Made by a program: the position numbers and the translations under genes. A stretch of DNA of 64,000 bases, from the NCBI GenBank assembly GCA_022225965.2, contig JAKJXP020000027.1:124001-188000 (forward strand), written 5' to 3'. The notes beneath the pieces were generated by a model. That model made no database searches. It worked only from the letters and a program-made list of their open reading frames with translations, and was not told where the DNA came from. Of this stretch, positions 1-12,110 are shown piece after piece. Numbering within the stretch: the stretch's first letter is position 1; every line of letters starts with the position of its first letter. This stretch comes from Diatrype stigma. Lineage: Eukaryota > Ascomycota > Sordariomycetes > Xylariales > Diatrypaceae.

Positions 1-1595
1 TACTAAGTAAATAAGTAGATATTACGAAGTACTACACGGATCAGACGAATGGAGGCACAGCGAGTTTACGGTTTACGCCGGTGCTTGTTCCGCTCTTTGC
101 CCCGTCTGGACTTTCTCTATCCACTGGAATTGGCGTTAAGCCAATCGTTGTTCTGCTGGAGACCGGGGGGCAGTGACGTCCTTACGACCCTCAGCGCCCT
201 CGCAACCCCTGTACCACCTAGGTAGGTACATACATACCTACATACATACGTACGTCCATGTTACCTACTCGTCAGGGCTCCAAACGCCTTCTGACCCACA
301 TTTTGCCCGCTTCGCGGATGTAGTCAGGGACTTTTACTTTGTCACGAACTTCCATTTTGTCACATTAACTAGTACATATAATTTGTATGCGTTCCCACCC
401 AAAAAGTATGTAGCGCACCGTATTGCAATGTCCCGCATTAATGCATCAAAATGAAGCCGGCCCCGAGGATTTCGACGATAATTATAATCGCTGCCTTCCG
501 GAATGACTTGGATCAATTAATACAATTGACGCTTTCGAAGCTTAACGATAATTGCGATGGATGATAATTGCAGCTGTTGATAATTGTAGGCGTTGTTTGT
601 AGCGGTTAAGGGGTGTTAATTGCAGTAGTTAGGGAATACGAATTGTAAGTATTAATAGGTAGGTATTGAAAATCCGTATTGGTTTATTCGATAATTTGCT
701 ACAAAAGGCTTATATGCAAGTGTCTTATATTGGTGTATGCAGCTGTATTGGCAAATAGCGGAATACATAAAGTTGCACCTAATTTGTATGGGGAATTATG
801 TAGATAACTTTACAAAATAAAGGTTCGTGACAAAATGAAAATCCCTGACCACATCCGCGAAGCGGGCAAAATGTGGGTCAGAAGGCGTTTAGAGCCCTGA
901 CGAGTACATACTCCGTAAAGCTTGGTAATGTACGTGTGTACATACCTACATACCTGCACGTGCATATGTACGATATCTCTGGAGTCCGCGATATGTTAAC
1001 GTCTCCACCGAATCATTCAGCTGGATCGGAGCCAACCGCAGCTAATGCAAGGCAGAGAGAGTCTGAGGAACTCAGGGTAGCAGGGTCCAGGAACTGGTAG
1101 GTACATAGTAGAGCAGAGCTGGAAGACCATTCTCCAAGCTCTTCTTCAATATATATGTTCTCTATAAAACACGACAATTTACAATTTCCCGCAAACCCGA
1201 CAGAAGAGTGCCCTGCTAGGCCTTTGTATCCAATGTAGTAGGTAATAGTCACAGTAGGCATGTATGTAGTATCGATCCTGATGGCATGCCTAAGGACCTG
1301 GAGAATCGGGATCTGCTGGTCCCGTCCTCTCACCGCTTACCCACCTGGGCTTAGCATCTGACGGACGAGACAGGCAGATAGGAACTTATCGCTATCGCCC
1401 CGCCAAAATTTATTTTCTAGCGACCGAGTACTTCGTCGCAGCGTGGCACTTGGACTGACTCTCTATCTCGAGCTGCACCAACTTCTACCAGCCTGCCTAT
1501 CAAGCCGATCGCATCAAGTCCGTTCGACTCCTACAATCATTTTTACAAATGCGACGGTAACATACCACTAGCTAATAAGGACAGACCTTCGCATC
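1..1595. other. Intergenic region upstream of the Enp2 gene
   Basis: I see no convincing gene. The small open frames here have no family resemblance. The region contains the MITE-like element at 268-904, a run of TACATACC-type short repeats at about 220-260, and the presumed promoter and 5' UTR of the Enp2-like gene. A pyrimidine-rich stretch at about 1440-1560 precedes the start codon. Confidence 0.6.
268..904. mobile_element. MITE-like non-autonomous DNA transposon with long TIRs
   Basis: The left end (268 to about 362) is repeated in inverted orientation at the right end (about 810 to 904). Over roughly 95 bp the two arms differ at only a few positions, mostly transitions. The outermost bases are CTCGTCAGGGCTC. 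A TA dinucleotide sits directly outside each end (266-267 and 905-906), the target duplication expected of Tc1/mariner/pogo-type elements. The interior is AT-rich, with repeated ATAATTG words and no plausible transposase, so the element would have to be moved by a transposase encoded elsewhere. The superfamily is inferred only from the TA duplication and the short length. Confidence 0.8.
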
Positions 1596-3557
1596 ATGAA
1601 GGTCACCAACCAAGGAGATGTTGCTGTGTACACAGTAGCCGGCGCATCGACTTCTCGGCTTCCAGAATGGCTCGCTCGCCAACAAAAACGTAACTTGAAA
1701 AATGATCCCGAGTATCAGAACCGAGTAGAAGTCCTGCAGGACTTCGAATTCGAGGAAGCGAGTCAATGTATCCGCCTCTCCGAAGATGGCGAATGGATCA
1801 TGAGCACCGGCACCTACAAGCCTCAAATGCACGTCCACTACCTCCCTCATTTATCGCTATCTTTCGCCCGCCACACGACATCGCTGAACACCAAGTTCAC
1901 CCTACTTTCCACTGACTATTCGAAGTCCCTCCATCTCCAGAGCGACCGGAGGCTCGAGCTTCACACTCCCATGGGCTGCCATTACGAGTTGAGAATACCA
2001 CGGTACGGACGTGATCTCGTTTACGATCGTGTATCGACGGAAGCCCTGGTCCCTTCGGTGGGCCTGGATGCCGAGGGCAACGGCGAAGTTTTCAGATTAA
2101 ACCTAGAAATAGGGCGTTTCATGAAGTCTTACCATATTGATGTTGGAAAAGACGACGGGGTAGACACAGGCCTGCAGGGGTCTATAGGGGTAGGCGCCGT
2201 TAATACTGCAGCAATTGCAGAGACTAGTCACAACTTGGCTGCATTTGGTACTTCGATTGGCACCGTTGAGTTCTGGGATCCGCGATCAAAATCTCGAGTT
2301 GCTGTACTCGGTGGCCAAGAAGGGCAAATCACTGCTCTCGACTTTAGCCCTTCAGGACTATCGCTCGCGACGGGATCGTCAGAGGGCCTGATCAAATTAT
2401 TCGATCTTCGGTCTCCTGTTCCTCTACTCACAAAAGAGCACGGTCCTGGCTTTCCCATAAAGAACCTCATCCACTTAACGACTGTCTCCCAAGAGAAGAA
2501 GATAGTATCTGCGGATAAACGGTTGATCAAGATATGGGATGAACACGATGGTGACACTTGGACATCAGTCGAACCTGCAGTTGACCTCAACGATGTTGCC
2601 TGGTGTAAAAACACTGGTATGCTACTAACAGCCAATGAAGGCCAGCAGCAGCATGCTTTCTTTATTCCGCAGCTTGGTCCGGCACCGCGCTGGTGCTCGT
2701 TCCTCGACAACATTTCTGAAGAGCTGGCCGAAGAAGTCCGCACAGATAACTACGAGAATTATAAGTTCCTTACCTTACCCGAACTGAAGTCGCTGAGTAT
2801 GGAGCACTTAATCGGCAAGACAAACCTCCTACGTCCATATATGCATGGCTACTTCGTGGCATCCAAGTTATACGAACAGGCGCGGTTGATCGCCAATCCA
2901 TACGCTTTTGAAGAAGAGCGGGCGAAGCGTATCAAGGAGAAGGTCGAGAAGGACCGAGCTACCCGTATACGTGGTAACAAGAAGGTCAAGGTCAACCAGA
3001 AATTGGCCGACAAGCTGCTCAAGCGGCAGGAGAAGAGAGGCCAGGTGGACACAAATGCCGGCCTGCTCGGAGACGAACGATTTGCCAAGATCTTCGAAGA
3101 CGAAGAGTTCAAGGTCGACGAAACCAGCGCAGAGTTTCGCTCCCTCAACCCCAGCACCAGGATCGACCCTGGAACTGGTGGCAGGGGTGCTGTGGTTGAT
3201 TCTTCGGATGAAGGGGAGCAGGATTCGACCGACGACGACTCTGAGAGCGAGGACGAAATAGCGGCTCCCAAAAAGAAGAGCGCAAAAGACGACGTGGTCA
3301 TGCGGGTCTCGTCGTCGAACCGGGACAGTCGGTCCGCGAGAGACACGGCGCTAGGGTCCAGACCCCAGAAGGCGGGCCGCGTAAACAAGTCTCGGGCCGG
3401 AGACGTGGTCGGAGAGCAGTCGGTCACTTTCGTCCCGGAGTCGAGAAGGAGGAAGAAGGAGCAGGAGGAGGAGGACGCGCCTCAGCCAGCTGCTACGAAG
3501 GATCGCCGGTCGGATGCCAGGCGGAGTGCGAGCAACAATGTCTTCAGGCGGATATGA
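1596..3557 (+). CDS. ENP2: Nucleolar WD40 protein Enp2/NOL10, ribosome biogenesis factor
   Basis: Intronless 653-residue protein. The N-terminus carries the opening typical of Enp2/NOL10, including SRLPEWLARQQKR and the block around residues 28-45. A WD40 propeller covers roughly residues 60-350, with recognisable blades such as GTVEFWDPRSKSRV and GLIKLFDLRSP. A NUC153-type motif (DERFAKIFEDEEFKVDE) lies near residues 491-508. The C-terminal tail is long, charged and low in complexity, rich in acidic Ser/Asp runs and then Lys/Arg, as expected for a nucleolar protein. In yeast, Enp2 is part of the 90S/SSU processome and is needed for 18S rRNA maturation. The length fits the fungal family. The ATG at 1596 is the first in frame and begins the conserved region. 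Function is inferred from family resemblance, with high confidence. Confidence 0.93.
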   Translation: MKVTNQGDVAVYTVAGASTSRLPEWLARQQKRNLKNDPEYQNRVEVLQDFEFEEASQCIRLSEDGEWIMSTGTYKPQMHVHYLPHLSLSFARHTTSLNTKFTLLSTDYSKSLHLQSDRRLELHTPMGCHYELRIPRYGRDLVYDRVSTEALVPSVGLDAEGNGEVFRLNLEIGRFMKSYHIDVGKDDGVDTGLQGSIGVGAVNTAAIAETSHNLAAFGTSIGTVEFWDPRSKSRVAVLGGQEGQITALDFSPSGLSLATGSSEGLIKLFDLRSPVPLLTKEHGPGFPIKNLIHLTTVSQEKKIVSADKRLIKIWDEHDGDTWTSVEPAVDLNDVAWCKNTGMLLTANEGQQQHAFFIPQLGPAPRWCSFLDNISEELAEEVRTDNYENYKFLTLPELKSLSMEHLIGKTNLLRPYMHGYFVASKLYEQARLIANPYAFEEERAKRIKEKVEKDRATRIRGNKKVKVNQKLADKLLKRQEKRGQVDTNAGLLGDERFAKIFEDEEFKVDETSAEFRSLNPSTRIDPGTGGRGAVVDSSDEGEQDSTDDDSESEDEIAAPKKKSAKDDVVMRVSSSNRDSRSARDTALGSRPQKAGRVNKSRAGDVVGEQSVTFVPESRRRKKEQEEEDAPQPAATKDRRSDARRSASNNVFRRI

Positions 3558-4221
3558 TACCCATTAGGCTGTAATTATTGAGCTTGGAGTATGAACCATG
3601 GATGAATGTGTTTATGGCCCGGGTCAGGGACCCAGTATTTGGATGGCGATGAAAGATATAGACCAGATGTATATATGCAGGTTGTGTTGGGTTGAATATT
3701 AATTTGCATTGGGCTGTCGCTTTCATTCAGCTAGTTATACCTTGCATGGAGGAACATTCCCATCCAACACATATTATCAACACAGGAAGTGAATGTCATA
3801 ATCTTTCATCTGGTCATCATTCCGTGGGTCATTCCACAGACATAGAGGGCATATATCACTAGCATAATCCATGTATCCGCCCTGGAACCCAGCAAGATGA
3901 CAATATCATGCGTTGAATAACTGATTTATATACTATGCCATTGCATATGACCAAATCTTCAGTCTAGCTGGAGCCTTTGATAGGGGGAATATAGAAAGAT
4001 AATAACCGAAGGAGAACACTTTCGATCCAATAATACAGATGCTGCTAAACAACCCCCAGGTTCATGAATTCACAGGAACGCCAAACTCGTGATAGCCAAA
4101 GACCGACATGATATCGTTATCTTCACCTTCTCTCGTTGCCATTAGAGAATTAAACACGGTCGTCGACTGCTAGAGCCAACGGAAAAGAAAAGGGGTAACT
4201 GGAGGATGGCTTGGTGGCGCT
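3558..4221. other. Intergenic, convergent 3' regions
   Basis: This lies between the 3' end of the Enp2-like gene and the 3' end of the minus-strand membrane protein gene, so it should hold both 3' UTRs. It is moderately AT-rich, and I see no coding potential or RNA gene. Confidence 0.6.
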
Positions 4222-4811
4222 TCACTTCCGCATCCACTTCTTGCTCCTTCCCTGGGGGCTCTGTCGCTCTTGTGACTGAAGGCCCTTTTCAAGATCTTCT
4301 GGCCTCAGTCGGGGGGTAGGCGGCACATCTTCCAGCCGAACACGACCCCGAGATGACTTTCCCGACGACGAGTCCTTGACGGATCTAGGGAACTCGGACC
4401 GCCGGGGCGTAAGAGCAGTGACGACCTTCCTAGCCGACCGCCGCAGGTTCTCCCGGACCTTCCACTCCCGCTTCTTCGCCAGGTAAAATAAAACGGCACT
4501 CGAGACTGTCGACTGTTAGCGAGACGGGCTACGCAACAAAAGACCGGACTTGCGGCGCAGGAGATAGACATACTGCCGAGAACACCAACTACCGACACCA
4601 CCACAATGATCGCGATCAAGGCACCCTGGGAGATCCTGATGGCGCCCGAGCTGCTACCGGCGGCCCCAGCGGCATCGTTGACCTCGCCGCCTGCGTTGGC
4701 CGAGCCGTGGTCATTGTCGCCGACGTATGGGTCTGTCGTGGCGAGAGGAAAGTCGGCGGCCGTCGTCGTGGCCATGGTGACCTGCACTACTGTAAGGAGT
4801 GAAGAGGGCAA
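4222..4811 (-). CDS. Small single-pass membrane protein, conserved fungal family of unknown function
   Basis: Two exons on the minus strand, 4811-4574 and 4505-4222. The intron is 4573-4506 (68 bp, GTATGT donor, CTAAC branch-like site, CAG acceptor). The spliced product is 173 residues. It has a Thr/Ala/Gly-rich, probably extracellular N-terminal part, then a hydrophobic segment (GALIAIIVVVSVVGVLG) that the splice continues as ISSAVLFYLAKKREWKVRE. The C-terminal part is basic and cytosolic, with RRSARKVVTALTPRRSEF and RVRLEDVPPTPRLRPEDLEK. This layout resembles unnamed single-pass proteins common in filamentous ascomycetes; no function is known to me. Without the intron the frame reads into an unrelated Arg-rich tail. 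The start could instead be the ATG at 4775. Confidence 0.75.
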
Positions 4812-7499
4812 GAAGCGAGAGTTGGATGACGAGTACCAGCGCGCTGGTACGATATGGCACGACAGATGTCACTTTTCCTCGAACGATTCTCAAAATCGGG
4901 CGGCAGGACCTGTCCGGGACTCGAGAGAAAAGGATGGTGATATTGAAAATAGAAGAAGAATGGGGAATCGTGCGACCGCCACCAGGGGGGGCGTCAACCT
5001 CTAGTTATGAGTTTACCATTCTTCCCTTGAAGTGGGGGGTAGGTAGGTTTGGGGGCGCTTGGAGGAGGGCTATATCGCGAGTGCTTTTGCCGTGCCCGGA
5101 CGATGTGACGTTCGGTGCATGGCGTACTGGCGATATGTGCACTAGAGTGACTAGACTTCTGTGACGAAAAGGCCCGACAGGGGGCATCTATTCGCGTACC
5201 GGCAGCCATCACCATCATGCACGTATGGCAGTTGATGGGCTCGCGGGGCCCTGGCGTGCCTGCCCGATCCCGAGAGTCCCATTGGGCCTCCTCCGGATCT
5301 GGCTGCTGAAACCACGTTTATAGAAGGCCTTATATGCAGACACCCCGAAGCTTTCATTGGTGATCAGCAGCTTGGAAGCGCCGGCCCAGGGGGCGCCCTC
5401 GCACAGGGTCCCAGGTGATTGGCCAATCAGCAGTCGATACCAGGCATAACCGCTAGCGCGTAGGCTTGGCTTAACCCCAGTCACCTCTTGTCACATCTGA
5501 CGCCCACGATTAAATCATTAAACTAGTCAGCCCCCTGGCTCCCTAAAAGATATAAATTTTATATCTTCCACATCCAACAAGCCCCCGAGAAAATGTGGAC
5601 AAGTGTATCCAGTATGACGGGCAGGCCGTATGTTCTTTATCTTACATGCGGCTTTGTAGGGACAGATCGGGTTCTTACCGATCTGGCCTACAACGCCAGA
5701 CCCGGGGTAACGGGGTTGTTGAAGAATGATCGTGCTACCGGGTCTCATGTATCCTTCATCTAAATTTCAGGGCTGATTGTATGAGCACAGCGCGGCTACG
5801 GACTAGGTAATTAACAGGCGGAGGAGCTTCGATGGCACGTAGTTCTCCGAGTGACTGCGTGCTTGGGTACTCACCTATGACGATTTAGTCAGTCAGTCTC
5901 TCTAGCCGCCTTTCTGTATAGGTAGCACCTCAATCAAGAGTACGGTACCTCAATACAGAGTCGATTTCAGCGACAATGATCATTATTGACACCTACTCCA
6001 TGCCACAGGTAATCTAGAGTACCAAAGTAGGTAGTTTGAGCGATGAAGACCTATTTTTAATTCCATGCCTTAATGCATTGCCCCCAATGCCATCTCTTGG
6101 CAATGAGGCGCCGGGTTTCGGCCGACTTTGAAGGCCACTTTAGTTGTCCAATCGAAAGGACCCTATCGCCTTTCTGACGTCCAATATCCCATCGGCTTAA
6201 ACCAGCCTCTGAGGTCCTTGCCATATTTCTTCTTCGAATAGGCCTCGAGGTGCATGGACATGACACTGGGAAGTTACCTCACCGTACATCGTCTCATCTT
6301 GTAATAAGTCATCAGACGATCCCGGGTCCAATCTACCTACTCCATTGACAACATACATGCGCGCAGTTCAACTTATAGGCCGGTAATGATTGAGACATAT
6401 TGGCCTATCCATCTAGGTTGGCTGGAAACTGGTGAAGAGGGGGATCGGTGCAGCTTGGCAGAGATATCCGAATACTGCGATTTCGATTTTACTTACGTCT
6501 CTTGTCGCAACTAGAAAGTCTTTTTGGTTTGTATATTATACTTGAAGTTACATGCTGACGAAGTCTCTCAATTTCGGGGAAGCCATTAACCGAGTCCAAT
6601 GGTTGACTGTCAAGTGATTGGTGTCCGGGGTGATAGACTAGCTGCTTGATAAGGGGGAAAGAAGAAACGGAATGATTCTCGAGTCTATGAGAGCCATAGG
6701 GAAGTAAATGGCTCTTTATATACCTGCCGTAACTACTTTGCACTAGGTAGTGCATAAGGGGGTCTATGAGGATCCCTATGCCCCCCTAATATACCCCCTT
6801 AATATACCATCGCATGACACTACCTACATAGGTAGGTATAACACTGTGACCTGATGGATGCTAAGTACCTGCGCGGGATGATACTCATAGGAACGAACTT
6901 GAAGCACTACCAGGAACTGGAATTTGGATGAGAGAATGGATAACTAAGCCAGGGAGGAAGGCACGATGGATTGACAGGTATCTAGGCAGTATGAAAGCAG
7001 GCCACAGGTGTGGCTTCCTCATGAACTTACTCGATACCTTGAAAAGCCAGAATTTAGGCAGCACTCGAAGCCCATTCCCTCTGTTTCCCCTCTCTTACTT
7101 AAGTTCTCCTCTTTTACTTGAGGGGGTACTTCCCCATCAAATTCCAACATCGCCGCCACTTGGCACTGTCACCCTTTCAGACTCACCTATCCATCACATC
7201 ACAACTCATTCGTATAGTCACTTGTCAGGCCATACCAGGAAACTCCCAGACGATCTGGGGTGTCAAGATCCCAGCGTTCTTGAGGCATTGGCCTTGAGAA
7301 GACAGACAGCCCATCTTACATTTGCGTCTGGTTGAATTAGACGACCCATCTATTCAATCTTTTCACTTCGTGTTTATAGACTGCATCCTCGAGACTGGGT
7401 TATTCTTTCAACTAAGATATCTTCATATATCGAAAGCTTTGCATCAATCTTTCCTGATTAGTTATACGGGGTTTCCTGGGACTATAACACGCGGAAATT
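4812..7499. other. 2.7-kb intergenic region, no gene recognised
   Basis: This is the upstream region of two divergently transcribed genes. Several open frames of 60-135 codons exist on both strands, but none shows family resemblance or spliced continuity. Structural items seen: a perfect 10-bp inverted repeat with a 1-base centre at 5547-5567 (AAGATATAAA arms), an inverted repeat of TAAGGGGGT arms at about 6754-6802, and several TACCTA/TAGGTA motifs. A pyrimidine-rich stretch at about 7070-7140 probably belongs to the promoter of the downstream gene. Confidence 0.5.
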
Positions 7500-10400
7500 A
7501 TGGCGATGCCAATAGAACTTCAATCTCAGGGTGGTCCTGACCCTATTGATACCTACCAAGATCATGCACCCGATACGCATGCCCCTTCATATCATGTCGA
7601 GGGCCATCAGGGCCCCGTATTGGAATCTTCCCATACCTCCATTCCAGGGGAGACCTTGGCATCAAATGTACACCCGACCATAGAGAAGAATCTATCAGGT
7701 GAGCAATCACCACGGATGACCACAATCACACATCCTACACAGCCCGCCCAAGGCGGTCGCTTCAGCCGTCCAAACTTAGATGACAACGAAGACTTTTGTG
7801 CCTCATTCGAGTTTGGAAAGGTACCGCCCAAGAGACCTATTCTCAATCAGCCAGGTGTCGGAAACAAGGCCCTCACGGGTGCCATCTCACATTTGTCCAA
7901 CATTGATACTTCTGCTACTAGTGAGGGGTTGCCTAGATCCTCGGCGTGGAGAAGCAACCCAGAAGAGAAGGATGTGGTACCTTCAAGACCGGATGACGAA
8001 CTTAATAAAGATCGAAACAAGGACTCTCCTCGGGTTTCATCTCATGACGTACTTCCACCTTCGAATTCAGACAAGCATAGGGAAATGCCAGAGCCGAGTC
8101 ACCCAGTCGAAAAGTTGCACTCTGACTCTGCCTCCGCTACGAAGCAAGTCCAAAACGGAAGAACGATCGACTCGCTTTGCATCCCAAGCAAGGAGTCGAG
8201 AGCTGGAAATGCCTATGACTCCCCAGGATGGCCTCGAGATGGGTCACGGTACGACTCGCACCCTGTCCAGTCCAAACATCGCTCGCCATGCTCAGACACG
8301 AGCGAACGTGGCTCGAGAGTCTGCTCCCGGGTCAAGAATCGAGTTGAAAACCGCCGAAAGCACCGTGTTTCTACCCCAATGACAATGAACAAACTACCAA
8401 AAGCACTGGCAGTGTCTCGTGAGAAGGCTTTACTTCTGCGGAAGACATCACCCTCAAGGCAACGGACACCCCAAGGGCAGTCTCTAAGGTCTTTGGAACA
8501 ACCCAAAAGGATGACAAGTCGGGAGGCCAAGGTCCACGGGAATCGTGATGTGACTGTTGGTATGCCACCACCACCTCGCCCAGACTATCGAGCTCATGAC
8601 AACTCCGGGGGCGATCTCGCATTTCGAGCAGGTAGAGCTGTTCAGGGAGCAATCCTCCATGCTTCTAATGGGAAAGAAGAATCTGCGACCCAAGAACGGG
8701 GTCAAGCAAGTCCATCAACTCAATATACCGAAACGATGCGACCGGAGTCCCAGGCGTCTAACATATCGAGACCACGCGACCCTCCACCTGACCCCTTTCG
8801 ACGATCATCAGGACGCACGCGACAGAACCACCATCGGAAAATTGAAGAAGTAGCAGAATACACACGACAGGAGCACCACCAGAAGCTCTCCAAACTGACA
8901 AAACAGTGGAATGAGTTCTTTATGTGCAATAAGACTTTCATGGATTCCCAAGCAAGTGAAGTTGCGGAATTGGAAGAAGTGATCGACGAGAAAGATGCCA
9001 TGATCCAGGATCACCAATTAAGAGTCGAAGCTTACGCAACTGATTGTGACACCTTGAAGATGGAGAATGACGATCTAAGAGCTTCGCATAAACAACTGGA
9101 GAATGATCTCATGAAGTCAACACAGCGGGTTGGCGTGATGGAAGAGAAATTGAGCACTTACCGACAGCGGTTGAGTGATGCCATCAAGGAGCACCAACAA
9201 CTGTATACGCGTTACAGAGACAGGTGTAAAGAAACCATCGCTCAGCTCAAAGAAGAGAAACAGAACTGGAGGGAGTTGGTAGATAAAGAGCTCGCGGTCT
9301 CAGACTCGTCCAGAGTAGCGCTGAAAGAAAAGGTCAACTCCGTTGTCAGAGACGCACGTGAGAATGCACAAGAACGTAAGGCTCGCTCTCACCCCATTTG
9401 GATTAACGCCACTAATATATTCTAGTGGAAACAACTATTACTACACTGAAAGTGAAGCTAGAAGACCGCGAAAGAGAGGTCATGCGTGAGCAGGACCATG
9501 CCAATGATTTGCGAGCACAGCTCGAGAAGTCACAGGGACTCCAAGAACAAACCCTGCATTCCATTGTTGTTATCGGTAAAGAGCTGTTGGAGAAATCACT
9601 GAAACACGAAAAGGCTGTGGAAGGATCGCAAACGCTCGTACAGCAACATACTCAGAAGTAATACTCATACCTATGGGATTATGGGGCTCTTACTAACTTG
9701 ACTGGCTGTGGACAGGCTACATGAGATCCTTAAAGCAATTGAGGAGGTAAAGACCAAAGCAACAGAGTCACAAACATCAACGAACAATATGCAAGAATTG
9801 ATGACCCGGGACCTCCCCCAGTACGTATTTCATCATATCCTATTCATCAAGGGTTAGTATTGACCAATATAGGGTCATGGAAGATTTACAGCACGCAGTC
9901 TCAGGATGCGGTATACCAGCTGAAGCCGTAACACAACTGAAGGACGGCATCAACTCAATATATGGGCAATGCGATGCGATCCGCGAGCAGACGTTCAATT
10001 CACAAGCAGCATCAGATTGGCAAAACAGATACCATAGCGCCAACTTGGAGCTTGCAGACCAGAACCAGCAAGTTGAATATTTGAGCAACCAGCTTGTGGA
10101 GACAACAGAAGGATGGAACACAGCCTTGGAGAAATTAGATCGTCAAAAGGAACAATTGGAAGGTTTACAAGCTGAAGTTGCTCAGAATCAGGACTCTAAC
10201 AGCAGAGTTGAGGAGCTCGTGGAGCAGGTAGAACGCTTGGAGGAAATACTGACTGCGAAGGACCAGGCCATTGAACAATCAGATGAGGTGAATCGAGCTG
10301 CAAAAGAAGAGCTGGGAACTCAGGCTCGCATCATACAGGAAACCGAAAACCAGATTCGCAAAGACAAGGAAGAATACGAGGAGGCTCTCAACAAAGCTTA

Positions 10401-11550
10401 TCAGGAGCAGGAACGAGCGATCCAGGCAGTCAGTGAAGAGAAGGCAGAGCTGCTCCAGCGCGAGGAAAAATTACAGAAACATCTCGATGGCATGCCTCCC
10501 AACCTCGAAAAGGTACAACAGGACTACGTGGAAGCACGGAAGCTTAGTTCAAGATTAGCGGAAGATCTACGTGCTGCTCAAGCTGAACGCGAGGCCTTTA
10601 AAGTCGGTCATGAAGAGTGGGCACGCACCCATTCTGAAGTGATCCAGATCCGCCAGATCGCTCAACGGCTAGCGAAGGATATACCCAAGGCAGAAAAGAA
10701 CAAGCATATCAGCGAGTTATGTAAGATTGAAAAGATACTCTCCAAGAAACTTATCGGACATGAAGAGCCAAGCGTCTTGCTTCCACATATGCGCCAGCGG
10801 CAGGTACAACTACAGTTGAGAGAAGACCACGCTGGAACACCCGACCTGCCAATTTCCGTCGAGCAGGAAAGAGCCACGCGGCGAAGGTCCGAAGTCGTAC
10901 GCGGCATCATGAAACCAATGACCCGTAGTGCAGCGAAGGAGATGAGTGAGTCGGCAGTGGCCGATCATATTGAAGAGAGGCCTGCGACAACTCAGCCAGC
11001 CCCTAGACCCAGGGTCGCCAGACGGGGATCTCAGGCGCCTCCCAATACTTACAGTAGCTATAATCGAATCGTGGCCGGTAATGTGTCCTCGGGGGGTTTG
11101 AAGCAAGAATATGACACCGAGGAGCAGGGTGTGGGCGGTCATGGCGCGCAGCCTAAGCCCACTAATAACAAACGAGCCCAAACAGATACGGTCGATGGCA
11201 TTGATGAAAACCCGAAGAAACGACAGCGTAAGTCCACGAGTGAGGGACAGACGTCCAAGGCCAGCTTATCAAAGTCAACTTCGATATCTCGTGGAGGCTC
11301 CGGCGAAGTATCGAAATCTCAATCTGGCTCGGCACCGACTCGATCTAGAGCATATCAAAGATCCCCATCAGGACTCATAACCTATGGATCTCAACAATCT
11401 CGTTCATCGCATGACGACAGTCAGACTTCCGCCGCTTCTTCGGCTACGATGCGATCCACCAGCAGCAGATCTACGCCGATTTCGTCACAGATTAAGGAGT
11501 CGATACAGAACGGATTTCCTCAGCTTCAGGTGTATGAGGACTACGAGTAA
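7500..11550 (+). CDS. Large coiled-coil protein with disordered ends, function unknown
   Basis: Four exons: 7500-9375, 9426-9657, 9716-9820 and 9873-11550. The introns are 50, 58 and 52 bp with GTAAGG, GTAATA and GTACGT donors, TAG or CAG acceptors, and a TACTAAC branch site in the second. The phases join into one 1296-residue protein. Residues 1 to about 435 are Ser/Pro/Arg-rich and probably disordered. Residues from about 440 to about 1035 are dominated by heptad-like Glu/Lys/Leu/Gln sequence, a long coiled coil that crosses all three introns. From about 1060 to the end the chain is again disordered, with a basic KKRQRK motif near residue 1185 that could be a nuclear localisation signal. 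This design suits a scaffold or a spindle/septum/nuclear organiser, but I recognise no named family. Confidence 0.8.
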
Positions 11551-12110
11551 GCAAGGCAAGATACGGCGCGTAATGCTATTGGAGGAGATTGAAGTTGCTA
11601 TACCTCGCTAATAGCTGATTGAACGTCATGAGACTGAGAGAAGTGGCATCGATGAGAGGTTCCATAAGACAGTGGAGACTGCAGGGAAATATTTAGCTGT
11701 GAAGACTGGTAATCTGATGAGAGGGATGAAGGACAACTTTATGCTAGAGGTAGCTAACAAACCAGACGAAGATCTGAGAGCTTAGTAGCTGAATATCTTG
11801 GCAATAGATCAATGATCTATATACATCGAAGCGCCATAATATGCATTCGTGAACCTGTCCCTATACCTATCATGATGGTATGGAGGTGAATATAATACAT
11901 CTATGTACACAAGGGCTGACATGGCTCTCTACTGGCCAGATCGTTAGACCTCCAGCCAGCCTTGCTCCGGTGCCCTAGCGTTATCTAGCTCATAACAATC
12001 GCACAACCAGAGGTACTGATGGATAAAGGAAGCCATAAGTAGCCCCGGGGGCTTTGTTGTCTACTACGGATTGAAATATCCCGTACTCGACAAGCGCTGC
12101 TAGCCTTGGC
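11551..12110. other. Intergenic, 3' region between convergent genes
   Basis: No gene seen. It lies between the stop of the coiled-coil gene and the stop of the minus-strand bL33m gene and presumably holds both 3' UTRs. Confidence 0.6.

Noticed and set aside
2228..3427. Long minus-strand open frames (171 and 192 codons) across the Enp2 gene
   Set aside because: They are antisense shadows of a well-supported conserved gene and have Ser-rich, unfamiliar sequence.
5527..5748. 73-codon minus-strand frame with four Cys (after MRPGSTIILQQPRYPGSG)
   Set aside because: Considered as a small cysteine-rich protein, but it has no signal peptide, no plausible splicing and no family resemblance.
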